From Ostreococcus lucimarinus CCE9901 (taxonomy: Eukaryota > Chlorophyta > Mamiellophyceae > Mamiellales > Bathycoccaceae): a DNA stretch of 64,000 nucleotides. Under the pieces are notes generated by a model. It saw only the letters and a program-made list of their open reading frames with translations, had not been told where the DNA came from and searched no databases. The position numbers were made by a program, and so were the translations under genes. This document shows positions 1-8,833 of this stretch, one piece after another (positions within the stretch are counted from its first letter, which is position 1; every line of letters begins with the position of its first letter). The stretch covers positions 248,001 to 312,000 of the forward strand of contig NC_009361.1 in NCBI RefSeq assembly GCF_000092065.1. The letters are read 5' to 3'.

Positions 1-152
1 AGGGACGCGGCGACCATGAGACGCGCTCGGGTTTGCGGACCAGCCGCGGCGCGGCGAGCGAAAGGCGAACGAACGGCGAACGAACGGCGGTCATCGAACG
101 ACGCGCGCGTCGAGGACTCGGAATCGGCGCGAGAAAAAATGAGAAATCGTCG

Positions 153-2567
153 TTACGCCGCGAACGCGCGCGAGAGAACGTCTCGCGAGCGGTCGAGCTG
201 GCGCCGAAGACGCGCTCGCGAGAGGCGTAAATCGTCGAGCGCGCGACGCTCGCGAGACGTCTTGTCCGCGTGAAGACGCGCGTTGCGGTCGAGACGCGCG
301 GCGATGGCGGCGGCTTCGCTGATGTCTTCTCGCGTTCGAGCGGAAACTGCGCTGGATGAGGCCTGAGGGCCGGTGTGGAAGAGGAAGCTTTGAAGACGCT
401 TGCTCACGCGGAGGAGGGCGACTTCGACGGCTCGGGCGTCGACGTCTTCGCACCGTAATCGAAGGACGCGCGTTTCCCACTTCACACGCTCGATTTCATC
501 TCTTGTTGTCGCGTTCGCGCGCTCAGCGCGCGCTTTGGCGGCGTAGGATTCACGAAGCTTTGCGTTGATGGCGTCGATGCGCGCCTTGGGCACGAGGATG
601 ACGTCGTCTCGCTCGAGCGCGTCGGCGGTGGATTTTAATGGAATCTCCACGTATCCGCGATCGAGATGCGCGGCGCAATCGATGTCATACGCTCGAGTCC
701 ATCGTGCCGATTGCGCCGTCTTTCGATCGTGTTCGTGCCGATTGGCGATGTCTGCCAGCTCTCGCGCGGTTGCCTCGAGCGCGCGCATCTTCTCCGTCGT
801 GCGCGCGTGCGCGTCTTTGGCGTCTCGGAGCTCGCGCTCGAGCGTCGCGCGTTTCGCGCGCGCCAACACTAGGAATCCCCACCACCGATCGTCTAACCTT
901 TGAGGGAAAACAGGAATCTTCTTACTCGCGGCTTCTTCAACCGTGCGTGCGATGGCGTCTTGACGTTGATACAACGCCTGCAGCGCGTCCAAATGCACGC
1001 TGCTCGCCGGATGATCTTGCACTTCGCGTCTGAACGCACGCTGAGCCGCCTTCAACGCGAATGTGGCCGAATCTAACAGTCGCTGTGTTTCCTCAACGTT
1101 CGCCGCATACTCACGCACGATTTCTGTCGCGCGATGAACATCCGAGAGCGCCTCTCGAACGCGCGCTGCCTCCTCGTCGGATTTGCCGTCGAAATCGCCC
1201 GCGAGATGGCGCTCGTGGAGCCGTCGAGCTATACGCGCGCGCCGCAAGTCAAACATAACGATCGCAAACTCGGTATTTTCGCGCTCGATCGCGAGGTCTC
1301 GAATTCTTTGATTGTACGCGCCGGTGATCTCGCTCGCCTCTTGAAATAACTTTCTCAGAGCGAGTCGCGTCGCCACTCTCCACTCGTCTCGAGCGCGACG
1401 TTTGTTTTGCAACATTTGTTGATACGTCGCCAGCGTGCCCATTTGATCCCCAGTGAGCGAACGCAGTTTTCGCAACTCTTCGGGATCACGATCATCGTCG
1501 CTCGGCGCGAGAAACTCGGGACGTTCGATGCGCGCGGTCGCCGCCGCCGTGCTCTCGAAATCCTGGCGCTTGTCGCACGCCTCCGCGTCGATGCGCCCTG
1601 TTTCGTCCACTATGATATCATCACCCATCATCGTTTTCAGAACGTTTGCAACGCCTTCGTCCGAATGCATGATTGATGTTTGATCAGTCCCCGCACCTTC
1701 GCTTGGTCCGCCATCCTCCGCCTTCCCGCTCCCAGCGAGCGATTGGATGCGCCACTCGCTCGCGTCGTCGCCGTCGGCGACGATTGCTCGCATCGCTGCC
1801 GAGTCCCACCACTCCGTCAATGTGTCCGCTTCGGTGGCAACGAGCGCATCATCGTTATTCACATCAGGAAACGATTTACGAGCGGCGCACACCCTGCGAT
1901 CGATCGAGCGTAGACGCTCGATTATCTCGCCTCGCTGTGCGAGCGCCGATGCGTGCTCGGCGTTGAATTCTTCGCGCGCAGACGCGGCTCGACATCGCAA
2001 CGTGTGACACTGCGTCATCATCCGTCTAGGATACACCAAGTCCGCGCACGCGTGCATAGTCTCTCGCACTCGCATCGTCGCCGAAGAGGCCGTGCCGGAG
2101 GAATCATCGTCGTTCGTCGTCGCCTTCGCGCGTCGCTGCGACTCGAGCTCGAGCTCGACGCGACGAAGCACCCTCGCCTTGACCCCTCTCATCTCCCTCG
2201 CCTCGCGCGTCGCGCTCAAGGGGAAATTCCACACCTTTGGTGCCGTCTTGCGATCGAATCCGCGCGCCGTCGTCGCGAACGCGCGCACGTCCATCGTGAG
2301 TCGACGCACTTTCGCCTCGTTGGCGCGGCGAAGCGTCGCGAGTGATTCTTTGGCGTCATCGATGATTCGTCGCACGTAAGCGTCATACACGAGCTCTACC
2401 GCCGCCGTAGCGTCGGCGTCGATGGTGATATCGACATCTCGCGATTTAGCGCGCGTTGAGACGTCGTTGACGTCGGTGCGCAAGCGATGGAGTCGGGATC
2501 TGAGGGACGCCGCGCGCGCGCGTTGTCCATTCGTCTTCTCGGGACGGGACGGGTCGAGCGAAGACAT
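153..2567 (-). CDS. CFAP43/CFAP44-like coiled-coil protein lacking WD40 repeats
   Basis: The frame is open further upstream, but the Met at 2567 (MSSLDPSRPEK) is the likely start, giving 804 residues. The protein is almost wholly charged helix and coiled coil. Two blocks resemble the C-terminal half of ciliary CFAP43/CFAP44. One runs from RPEFLAPSDD through a Leu/Arg-rich helix to TEFAIVMFDLRRARIARRL. The other is near the C-terminus and ends in a VALLRVSKRLQSF motif after an EWE-like VKWET segment. In flagellates these proteins tether the I1/f inner dynein arm and carry N-terminal WD40 repeats. No WD40 region is present here, and the next gene starts only about 235 bp upstream. The family call is from remembered pattern similarity. 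A generic coiled-coil protein is the alternative. Confidence 0.5.
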   Translation of the reverse strand: MSSLDPSRPEKTNGQRARAASLRSRLHRLRTDVNDVSTRAKSRDVDITIDADATAAVELVYDAYVRRIIDDAKESLATLRRANEAKVRRLTMDVRAFATTARGFDRKTAPKVWNFPLSATREAREMRGVKARVLRRVELELESQRRAKATTNDDDSSGTASSATMRVRETMHACADLVYPRRMMTQCHTLRCRAASAREEFNAEHASALAQRGEIIERLRSIDRRVCAARKSFPDVNNDDALVATEADTLTEWWDSAAMRAIVADGDDASEWRIQSLAGSGKAEDGGPSEGAGTDQTSIMHSDEGVANVLKTMMGDDIIVDETGRIDAEACDKRQDFESTAAATARIERPEFLAPSDDDRDPEELRKLRSLTGDQMGTLATYQQMLQNKRRARDEWRVATRLALRKLFQEASEITGAYNQRIRDLAIERENTEFAIVMFDLRRARIARRLHERHLAGDFDGKSDEEAARVREALSDVHRATEIVREYAANVEETQRLLDSATFALKAAQRAFRREVQDHPASSVHLDALQALYQRQDAIARTVEEAASKKIPVFPQRLDDRWWGFLVLARAKRATLERELRDAKDAHARTTEKMRALEATARELADIANRHEHDRKTAQSARWTRAYDIDCAAHLDRGYVEIPLKSTADALERDDVILVPKARIDAINAKLRESYAAKARAERANATTRDEIERVKWETRVLRLRCEDVDARAVEVALLRVSKRLQSFLFHTGPQASSSAVSARTREDISEAAAIAARLDRNARLHADKTSRERRALDDLRLSRARLRRQLDRSRDVLSRAFAA

Positions 2568-2801
2568 TCTTCGTGTTTCGCACGCGAGCGAACGCGAACG
2601 AGCGAGTGAATTGAACTCGCGAGAAGCCGTGCCGCGCACGACGACGACGATGAGTAAAGACTGTGCGCCGAGCGTTCTAAATTTGGTATCCACGCTAACA
2701 ACGAGGCGGTTGCCGTAACGATCGATGATCCAAAACAATCACGATCACGATCACTCACGGCGTTCGCCACGACATCTACCCAACTAATGACTAAGGAGAG
2801 A

Positions 2802-3385
2802 TCACTTCCCGTACACGCTCCCGCCGAGGGAACCGCCGAACGAACCGCCGACAGAACCTTTCCCGTCGCCTCCGTCTTCCTCCCGCTGAATCGCCTCGCG
2901 TCGTTCTAAAAACTTACTCACCGCCTGATCCACCGCATCGCGTCCCGTGAGCAACAGCCTGTTCACCATCTCTGGATCACGCTCGAGTCGTCCTGCCTCG
3001 AACTCTTTCCTCGCGGAATCGCGTATGACGTCGCGCCACACCCGTCCGCGCTCGTCCCGCCACACGAAGAACACCGACGCGCGTATAACGGCGCGATATA
3101 GACTCAGCGCCTCTTTGCGAGTCGTCAGCAGCGCTTGACGTACGTGGTTCTCGTCGTTTTTTAAGTACTCGCCGCGTTTATGGTCCTGCGCGCGACGACA
3201 GGACGTCAGAAGTTGCTTTCGAGCGGGACATCACGCGCACGCACCAGATTAGCTTCGATGATTTCTATCGTTTTCCCGCCGTCTTTGTCGTCTTCGTTGA
3301 GCGATGCGCGCGACGACGAGGCGACAGCGCGCGATGAGCGCGCGGCGGCGCGCGAGAGAGCGGCGAGGCGAATGAGGTCTCGCAT
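2802..3385 (-). CDS. LYR-motif (complex1_LYR) mitochondrial protein, two exons
   Basis: The gene is spliced: exon 1 is 3385-3245 (47 codons) and exon 2 is 3185-2802, giving 174 residues. The N-terminus (MRDLIRLAALSRAAARSS) is Arg/Ala/Ser-rich with no acidic residue after Asp3, as in a mitochondrial presequence. Exon 2 carries KEALSLYRAVIRAS, with the LYR tripeptide at residues 76-78, then a helical stretch (VWRDVIRDSARKEFEAGR) typical of LYRM proteins and a Gly/Ser tail. LYR proteins bind acyl-ACP and act in Fe-S cluster delivery or respiratory-complex assembly. The specific LYRM subtype cannot be named. The exon 2 frame alone has no ATG, so the intron is needed to give a start. Confidence 0.75.
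3186..3244 (-). other. 59-nt spliceosomal intron in the LYR gene
   Basis: On the minus strand the donor reads GTGCGTGCG (from 3244), a branch-site-like TTCTGAC lies about 20 nt before the end, and the acceptor is GCGCGCAG (to 3186). Splicing is phase 0 and joins ATCATCGAAGCTAATCTG to GACCATAAACGC. It restores a continuous frame from the Met at 3385, whereas the unspliced exon 2 frame meets a TGA at 3233-3231. Confidence 0.75.
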
Positions 3386-3462
3386 CTCGCGAGCGCCGCG
3401 TCGCTGTGTGGCGCTCCGGCGGAAAAAATGGCGCGTGTACGCATTAAAGAATGGTCTAGTGA

Positions 3463-6400
3463 CTAGCAGATGTGACTATCCAAATGTGTGCGCTCGATAT
3501 CTCGTGTGTTCCGCGCTCTCGCCGCCTCGGCGGCGTCGGCGCGTTGCTTCAAATTTTTCGCCGACGCCTCGCCGGTTTCGGCGACGAGCTGGGAAAAGAT
3601 GGAGTTCGGATCGGCGAGCATCGCGGACGGTGAGTCCATGGCGACTAGGTTACCAGCCTGGAGACAGACAACTTGATGGTTTTCGATGATGGTGTTGATG
3701 CGGTGGGCGATGGTCAAGATGGTGCAATTGACGAATTCCGTCGCGATGACTTTTTGCATGTTATCGTCCGTCTCGGTGTCAACGCTCGCTGTGGCTTCGT
3801 CGAGGCATACCACCTTGGTATCTCGCAGCATCGCTCGCGCGAGACACAGCATTTGTCGTTGACCGGCGGAATAGTTGCCTCCAAATTCTTCCACTGGGGC
3901 GTCGAGACCGAGGCCTTGTTTGCCGATGAAGTCCTTGCACTTGACGTGCTCCAAAACGTACCACAGCTTTTCATCCGTGTACTCGTTGAACGGGTCGAGG
4001 TTGTAACGAATTGTGCCGCTGAACAGAACGGGATCTTGGGGAATGCAAGTGATGGACGACCGCAAACGCTTGAGCGAAATCGTAGAGATATCGATACCGT
4101 CTAGCCAGATGGAACCGGCCGTGGGCTCGCACAGGCGCCATAACGCGACGAGCAGAGAACTCTTCCCACTGCCGGTTCTACCGCAGATTCCCACCTTGTG
4201 CCCCGGTTGGACTTCGAACGAAATACCATTGAGCACAAGAGGGAGCTCGGATCGGTATCGCATCTGTAACTTTTCAAATCTCAAGCCCCCTTGCGAAGGC
4301 CACTCCGGCGGCGGCTCTTCCACGACGCCGTGCGCCGCCATCGCACCTGTTTCCTCCTCTGACGGCAGCCTCGTGTACTCGTCGATGCGCTCGACGCTCA
4401 CCATTTGCGATTCGAGCTCGGACACGATGCGAATCACCCAGGATAAAACACCGGTGATGTCGATGGCGTAAGTAACCGCCAAACCGATGAGCGCAGCGTC
4501 GAGCGAATCTCGTGAATACACCGCAACGCACGCGACGACAAGAGTGAGCGAGTTGCCAATCGTTTCGAGACGCACTGGGAGCCAGCGCTCGCAGCAACAC
4601 TTTTGAGTGTAATCAGCGATTTGATTAGCGCCAATTCGCTGCTCGTTTTCCGTGATGAAACGACGTTGATGGCCAAAGGCACGAATTGTACTCAAACCGC
4701 CTAGCGTCTCTCCGAAGTGGGCAAACACTGGCGAGCCACTGATGGCGTCCAAACGCTTGGCCTCGCGATAACCAGGTCGGTAGTACATTTGAATGTAAAA
4801 GTAAACGGCAAAGATCGGCACCATGAAAGGAAGCAGTATCGGCATGATCCATCCCATGACGACGATGGTGCCGAAGAGTAAAAGCCCAAACGACATCACG
4901 GAAGATACCGACTGTCCGATGATATTATCGAGAGCGTTGGTATCTTTGCTGAATCTTTGAATTACGCGGCCCAGCGGTGTGGTGTCAAAGAAACTCATTC
5001 GCGTGTCCATCACCGACTGCAAGAGTTTCAAGTGTAATCCCGTCGCGGCGGTGAGCGCAGCCACGACCCAGGCAAACGTTCGAATCCAAGCGATGAACGC
5101 TGAGACAATTCCGATCGCGCTATATCCACCAAGATAGACCGTTTGACCGAGATTCCACTTTTGTTGCGACCAGTACGCGAGCCAGACGTTGGTGAAGACG
5201 CTCAAAGCGCGTTCAGCGATGGTGATGAACATCAAGAATGAAAACGTCCAAAACCTCCCGCCCATCGCATTGATGTACGCCTTGTACACGTTCATCTTCA
5301 CGGACCCTTCTTCGCGCTTCTCGATATTCTGTTTTGCCTTGTCTTTCTGCAACGACATCGTTTGTTTCATGTCTTTTGATACGGAGGTATCGACTACTTC
5401 TTCTTTCGTGGTCTCAGCTTTTTGTGTGCCGCGGTACGATCGCATCATTTGTTGGAATACCGGCCCCTTGTCCATCAGTTCAGAGTACTTGCCCGATTCA
5501 ACTACCTCACCGTCTTTCATGACGAGAATATTGTCGGCAAACTCGGTGAACTGCAGCTGGTGCGTGACGAGCAAGACAGCGCTGGATCGCAAGACGCCAC
5601 GGATGCAGCGCTTGAACACATCCTTAGCCACGTGCGCGTCCAAAGCCGACAAAGGATCGTCTAAAATAGCGATCTCTGCGTCAGCATAGACCGCGCGCGC
5701 GATCGCCGTGCGTTGCTTCTGACCGCCACTAAGGGTGATGCCCTTTTCGCCGATTTCAGTGTCATCACCGTTCGGTAAAAGGTTAATGTCTGCCTCCATG
5801 CACGCCGCTTCGAGCGCCTGATGATATTTCTCTTCATCGTATCGCTTGCCGAAGAGCACGTTGTCACGGAGAGACATTGATTGTACCCACGCAGTTTGTG
5901 CGACATAAGACACCGTTGCATCGATTGTGACACTGGCTCCGTCTCTGGCGCTCATTTCGCCGAGAAGCGCGGATATAAGCGCCGTCTTCCCCGCGCCGAC
6001 GGCGCCGACGACGATGGTCAATTCACCTCTTTTGAGCTCGAAGTTGATGTCGCGCAAAAAAGGAACTGTCGGGTTGACTTTGTCGACAATCTCGTCTTTT
6101 TTCGCATCACTTACTTTCTCCGCTTCTTTCTCTTTCACTTCGACGTCCGGATCGGACCAAGAAAAAGTACCGCGCGTCATGCGCGCGAGGACGTCGCCCT
6201 TCTTGCCAACCTTTGTAGTCTCCACGACTTGGTCAAAATCGTCCTTGCGTTCAAACTCCACAGTCTTCGTCGTCGCCGACGCTTCGGGGAGCATGAAATA
6301 CTTCTGTAGACGCTGCAGCGAGGACACGGCGTCTGCGCACTGCGCCAAGCATCGAGGATAGAACAAAATCGGAAATCGAAGCAGATTGAACAGCGTCAAC

Positions 6401-7602
6401 GCCGGAAAGACGATGTCGGCGTCCATCGGTCGTTCCATGACTCCCGCGTATAGCGAGAAAACGACAACCGACACAATCACTGGGCCGGCCGACATGATTG
6501 ATGTGTTTATCGCGGCAACGTTGGCGACTTTCGTCGCTTGAATCATCTCGCGCTTGCGCACTTCGGCGACCTCTTCTCGCAACGATTCCTCCCACGCGTT
6601 GAGCTTTAAAATCTTTATCCCACTCAAACCCTCATTTTCAAGCTTCACTCGCCGATCAGTCTCCACGTTTTGTTTTTTGCGGTAGCGGTACATCATCCCG
6701 TAAAAGAATTTTTGCGCGGGAATCAAACCGAGCATGATGAACAATCCCCCGAACACGCTCCATCCGATGTACGAATACAAGAGCGCCATGTACCCCATCG
6801 TTTGTAACAATCCGCTCCACAGCACGTTTAGGAACAGCATGAGATCGCCCACGCGCTGCGCGTCGAGTTGCATGTAATTCAACACCTCGCCCGTCGTGCT
6901 CCCACTTCTCCCCGCGCTAGACAAGCGCATCGTCTTCCGATACACCGCCGTCGAGAGCGCGCCCTTGATGCAAATGCCGCTCGCCTGAGCGTAGTAAAAA
7001 TACGTCTGTTCGCACAGCGTGCGCAACACCGCCAATGAAAACATCAGCGCGCAGTACAACCAACCGATCCCGTTCCCCGTCACCGACGCCCCGAACGCGT
7101 CGGACATGAAATTCGGTTTATTCCCGACGTATCGCAAAAAGCCGCTCAAAACCACGGGTGGCAAAAACTGCACGACGTCGTTGCACAGCTTAAAAAACGT
7201 CCCCTGCAAAATCACTCCCCCGAACGTGCGCCACAGCGGCGACGCGAGCGCGGGTAAAAATCCTTCCTTCGCCTTCGCCTTCGCCTCTTTCCTCGTCGTC
7301 GCGTCCGCGTCCGCCGCCGCGTCCGCGTCCGCCGCCGCCGCCGCGCGTTCGCGCTCCACCCTCCCCAGCGTCTCCAGCATCGCCCGCTCGAACCCGTCCG
7401 CGTTCCGCCTCGCCACGTACGCCTCCGGCGGTCGCAGCAGATCTCCCATCTCCAACCGCGCCGCGCGTCCCGCGTGCGCGTCGAGTCCTCGTCGCAAAAA
7501 CGGCGTCACCCACGCGAAGCACGCGCGCGAGAGCGCGTTCGCGTCGCCGCGCGCGCGCGGCGCGTCCCGCCGCGCGTCCGGCGTCGACGTCGCCGTCGTC
7601 AT
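3463..7602 (-). CDS. ABCC (MRP-type) full-length ABC transporter
   Basis: A 1379-residue exporter with the order TMD1-NBD1-TMD2-NBD2 and no extra N-terminal TMD0. NBD1 has Walker A GAVGAGKTAL near residue 540, signature LSGGQKQRTA and Walker B ILDDPLSALD near 620-655, where the catalytic Glu position is Asp as usual in ABCC NBD1. NBD2 has GRTGSGKSSLL near 1143, then YSAGQRQM and VCLDEATASVD near 1245-1275, with the catalytic Glu present. The asymmetry fits C-subfamily transporters that export glutathione or other conjugates and organic anions, often across the vacuolar or plasma membrane. The substrate cannot be read from sequence. The first 120 residues are cytosolic and very GC-rich at DNA level. 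The start at 7602 sits 62 bp from the divergent pfkB start. Confidence 0.93.
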   Translation of the reverse strand: MTTATSTPDARRDAPRARGDANALSRACFAWVTPFLRRGLDAHAGRAARLEMGDLLRPPEAYVARRNADGFERAMLETLGRVERERAAAAADADAAADADATTRKEAKAKAKEGFLPALASPLWRTFGGVILQGTFFKLCNDVVQFLPPVVLSGFLRYVGNKPNFMSDAFGASVTGNGIGWLYCALMFSLAVLRTLCEQTYFYYAQASGICIKGALSTAVYRKTMRLSSAGRSGSTTGEVLNYMQLDAQRVGDLMLFLNVLWSGLLQTMGYMALLYSYIGWSVFGGLFIMLGLIPAQKFFYGMMYRYRKKQNVETDRRVKLENEGLSGIKILKLNAWEESLREEVAEVRKREMIQATKVANVAAINTSIMSAGPVIVSVVVFSLYAGVMERPMDADIVFPALTLFNLLRFPILFYPRCLAQCADAVSSLQRLQKYFMLPEASATTKTVEFERKDDFDQVVETTKVGKKGDVLARMTRGTFSWSDPDVEVKEKEAEKVSDAKKDEIVDKVNPTVPFLRDINFELKRGELTIVVGAVGAGKTALISALLGEMSARDGASVTIDATVSYVAQTAWVQSMSLRDNVLFGKRYDEEKYHQALEAACMEADINLLPNGDDTEIGEKGITLSGGQKQRTAIARAVYADAEIAILDDPLSALDAHVAKDVFKRCIRGVLRSSAVLLVTHQLQFTEFADNILVMKDGEVVESGKYSELMDKGPVFQQMMRSYRGTQKAETTKEEVVDTSVSKDMKQTMSLQKDKAKQNIEKREEGSVKMNVYKAYINAMGGRFWTFSFLMFITIAERALSVFTNVWLAYWSQQKWNLGQTVYLGGYSAIGIVSAFIAWIRTFAWVVAALTAATGLHLKLLQSVMDTRMSFFDTTPLGRVIQRFSKDTNALDNIIGQSVSSVMSFGLLLFGTIVVMGWIMPILLPFMVPIFAVYFYIQMYYRPGYREAKRLDAISGSPVFAHFGETLGGLSTIRAFGHQRRFITENEQRIGANQIADYTQKCCCERWLPVRLETIGNSLTLVVACVAVYSRDSLDAALIGLAVTYAIDITGVLSWVIRIVSELESQMVSVERIDEYTRLPSEEETGAMAAHGVVEEPPPEWPSQGGLRFEKLQMRYRSELPLVLNGISFEVQPGHKVGICGRTGSGKSSLLVALWRLCEPTAGSIWLDGIDISTISLKRLRSSITCIPQDPVLFSGTIRYNLDPFNEYTDEKLWYVLEHVKCKDFIGKQGLGLDAPVEEFGGNYSAGQRQMLCLARAMLRDTKVVCLDEATASVDTETDDNMQKVIATEFVNCTILTIAHRINTIIENHQVVCLQAGNLVAMDSPSAMLADPNSIFSQLVAETGEASAKNLKQRADAAEAARARNTRDIERTHLDSHIC

Positions 7603-7664
7603 CGCCCGCGCCGCGTCGCGCGCGTTCGCCGCGTCGCGTCGCGCGCGCCGCCGCGCGTCACACG
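7603..7664. promoter_or_regulatory. 62-bp divergent intergenic region (ABCC / pfkB)
   Basis: This GC-only-looking spacer separates two opposite ATGs and must hold both 5'UTRs and core promoters, unless transcription starts inside the coding regions. No TATA-like box is visible. Confidence 0.4.
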
Positions 7665-8813
7665 ATGACGTCCGCGCGCGAGGTCGCGCGCGCGCGCCTC
7701 GCGCGCCTCGCGCGCGTCGTCCGCGCGCCCGCGCGCGACGTCGTCGTCTTCGGCGGCGTCGTCGTCGACGTGCACGCGCGCGCGCGCGGCGCGACGGCGC
7801 GCGGGACGAGCGCGCGCGGTCGCGTCGACCGCGGCGTCGGCGGCGTCGGTCTGAACGTCGCGTGCGCGTGCGCGGCGACGAGCGCGGCGCGCGTCAGGCT
7901 GGTGAGCGCGTGCGGAGACGACGCGGACGGCGCGAGCGTCCGCGAGGCGTGGCGCGCGCGCGCGAGAGGGAGGGACGACGGGGCGGGGGTGCGCGCGCGC
8001 GCGGGCGCGAGGACGGGGCGCGTCGTCGCGGTGACGGACGAAAGCGGCGAGATCGTGGCGAGCGTCGCGGACGTGGACGTCGTGGAGCGAGACGTGGACG
8101 AAGAGTGGTGCGAAAAGTACGCGAGCGACGCGAGGGGGGCGCGAGTGGTGGTGATCGATGGGAATCTGTCGGCGCGGGGGATTCGAGCGGCGCGGCGCGC
8201 GGCGGCGACGACGGCGACGTGGTTCGAACCGGTTTCGGTGGCGAAGGCGGTGAGGATCGTGGAGAGCGGTGATGCGGGGAGACCGATGGTGGGCGTGAGG
8301 TGGTGCTCGCCGAACGCGGCGGAGCTTCGCGAGCTGGCGAATGCGGTGCGGAGAAGTTGGGCGAAGGGCTCGCCGATGTCGCCGTGTCCGTTCAATCCAG
8401 AGCTCGAGTTCGACGCGGCGAACGATGCGCTCGATGCGTTGGCGAGCGACATAGCCACGGTGCTCGCCGCCGGGTGCGAGCGCGTCGTGCTCACGCTCGG
8501 GTCGCTGGGCGTGATCGTCTCCTCCGCACCGGACGGCGACGCGTCGAACGCCGAGCACGCGCACGTGCCCGCTTTCGCGGTGAAGAGCGCGGCGTCGCTC
8601 ATCGGCGCGGGCGACGCATTGGTCGGTGGCGCGGTCGGCGCGCTCGCGCGAGGCGTCGATGAGATGCGCGCCATCGCGATAGGAGTCGCGTGCGCTTCGA
8701 TGGCGTGCGAACGACGCGAAGCGGCGCTGTTCGACGTCGACGCGAGAGAGATTGACAGGCGGGCGGCGATCGTTTTCGACGGCATCACACCCATAAAAGC
8801 CGCCGTGCAATAG
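7665..8813 (+). CDS. pfkB/ribokinase-family kinase, pseudouridine-kinase-like
   Basis: The 382-residue product has the pfkB architecture. VVVFGGVVVDVHAR with a GGVGLNVA substrate-side glycine motif is at the N-terminus. A lid-like region follows, and the signature is SLIGAGDALVGG near residues 312-322, with D317 as the predicted catalytic base in GAGD. The ATP-side LTLGSLGVIVSS strand precedes it. Combining a GGVGxN motif with a short pfkB2 signature resembles eukaryotic pseudouridine kinases, which phosphorylate pseudouridine from RNA turnover. Ribokinase or another nucleoside kinase is possible. No pseudouridine-5'-phosphate glycosidase is fused or adjacent. A convergent gene ends 20 bp downstream. 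Confidence 0.8.
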   Translation: MTSAREVARARLARLARVVRAPARDVVVFGGVVVDVHARARGATARGTSARGRVDRGVGGVGLNVACACAATSAARVRLVSACGDDADGASVREAWRARARGRDDGAGVRARAGARTGRVVAVTDESGEIVASVADVDVVERDVDEEWCEKYASDARGARVVVIDGNLSARGIRAARRAAATTATWFEPVSVAKAVRIVESGDAGRPMVGVRWCSPNAAELRELANAVRRSWAKGSPMSPCPFNPELEFDAANDALDALASDIATVLAAGCERVVLTLGSLGVIVSSAPDGDASNAEHAHVPAFAVKSAASLIGAGDALVGGAVGALARGVDEMRAIAIGVACASMACERREAALFDVDAREIDRRAAIVFDGITPIKAAVQ

Positions 8814-8833
8814 GCTAGGATAGCTAGGAATTT

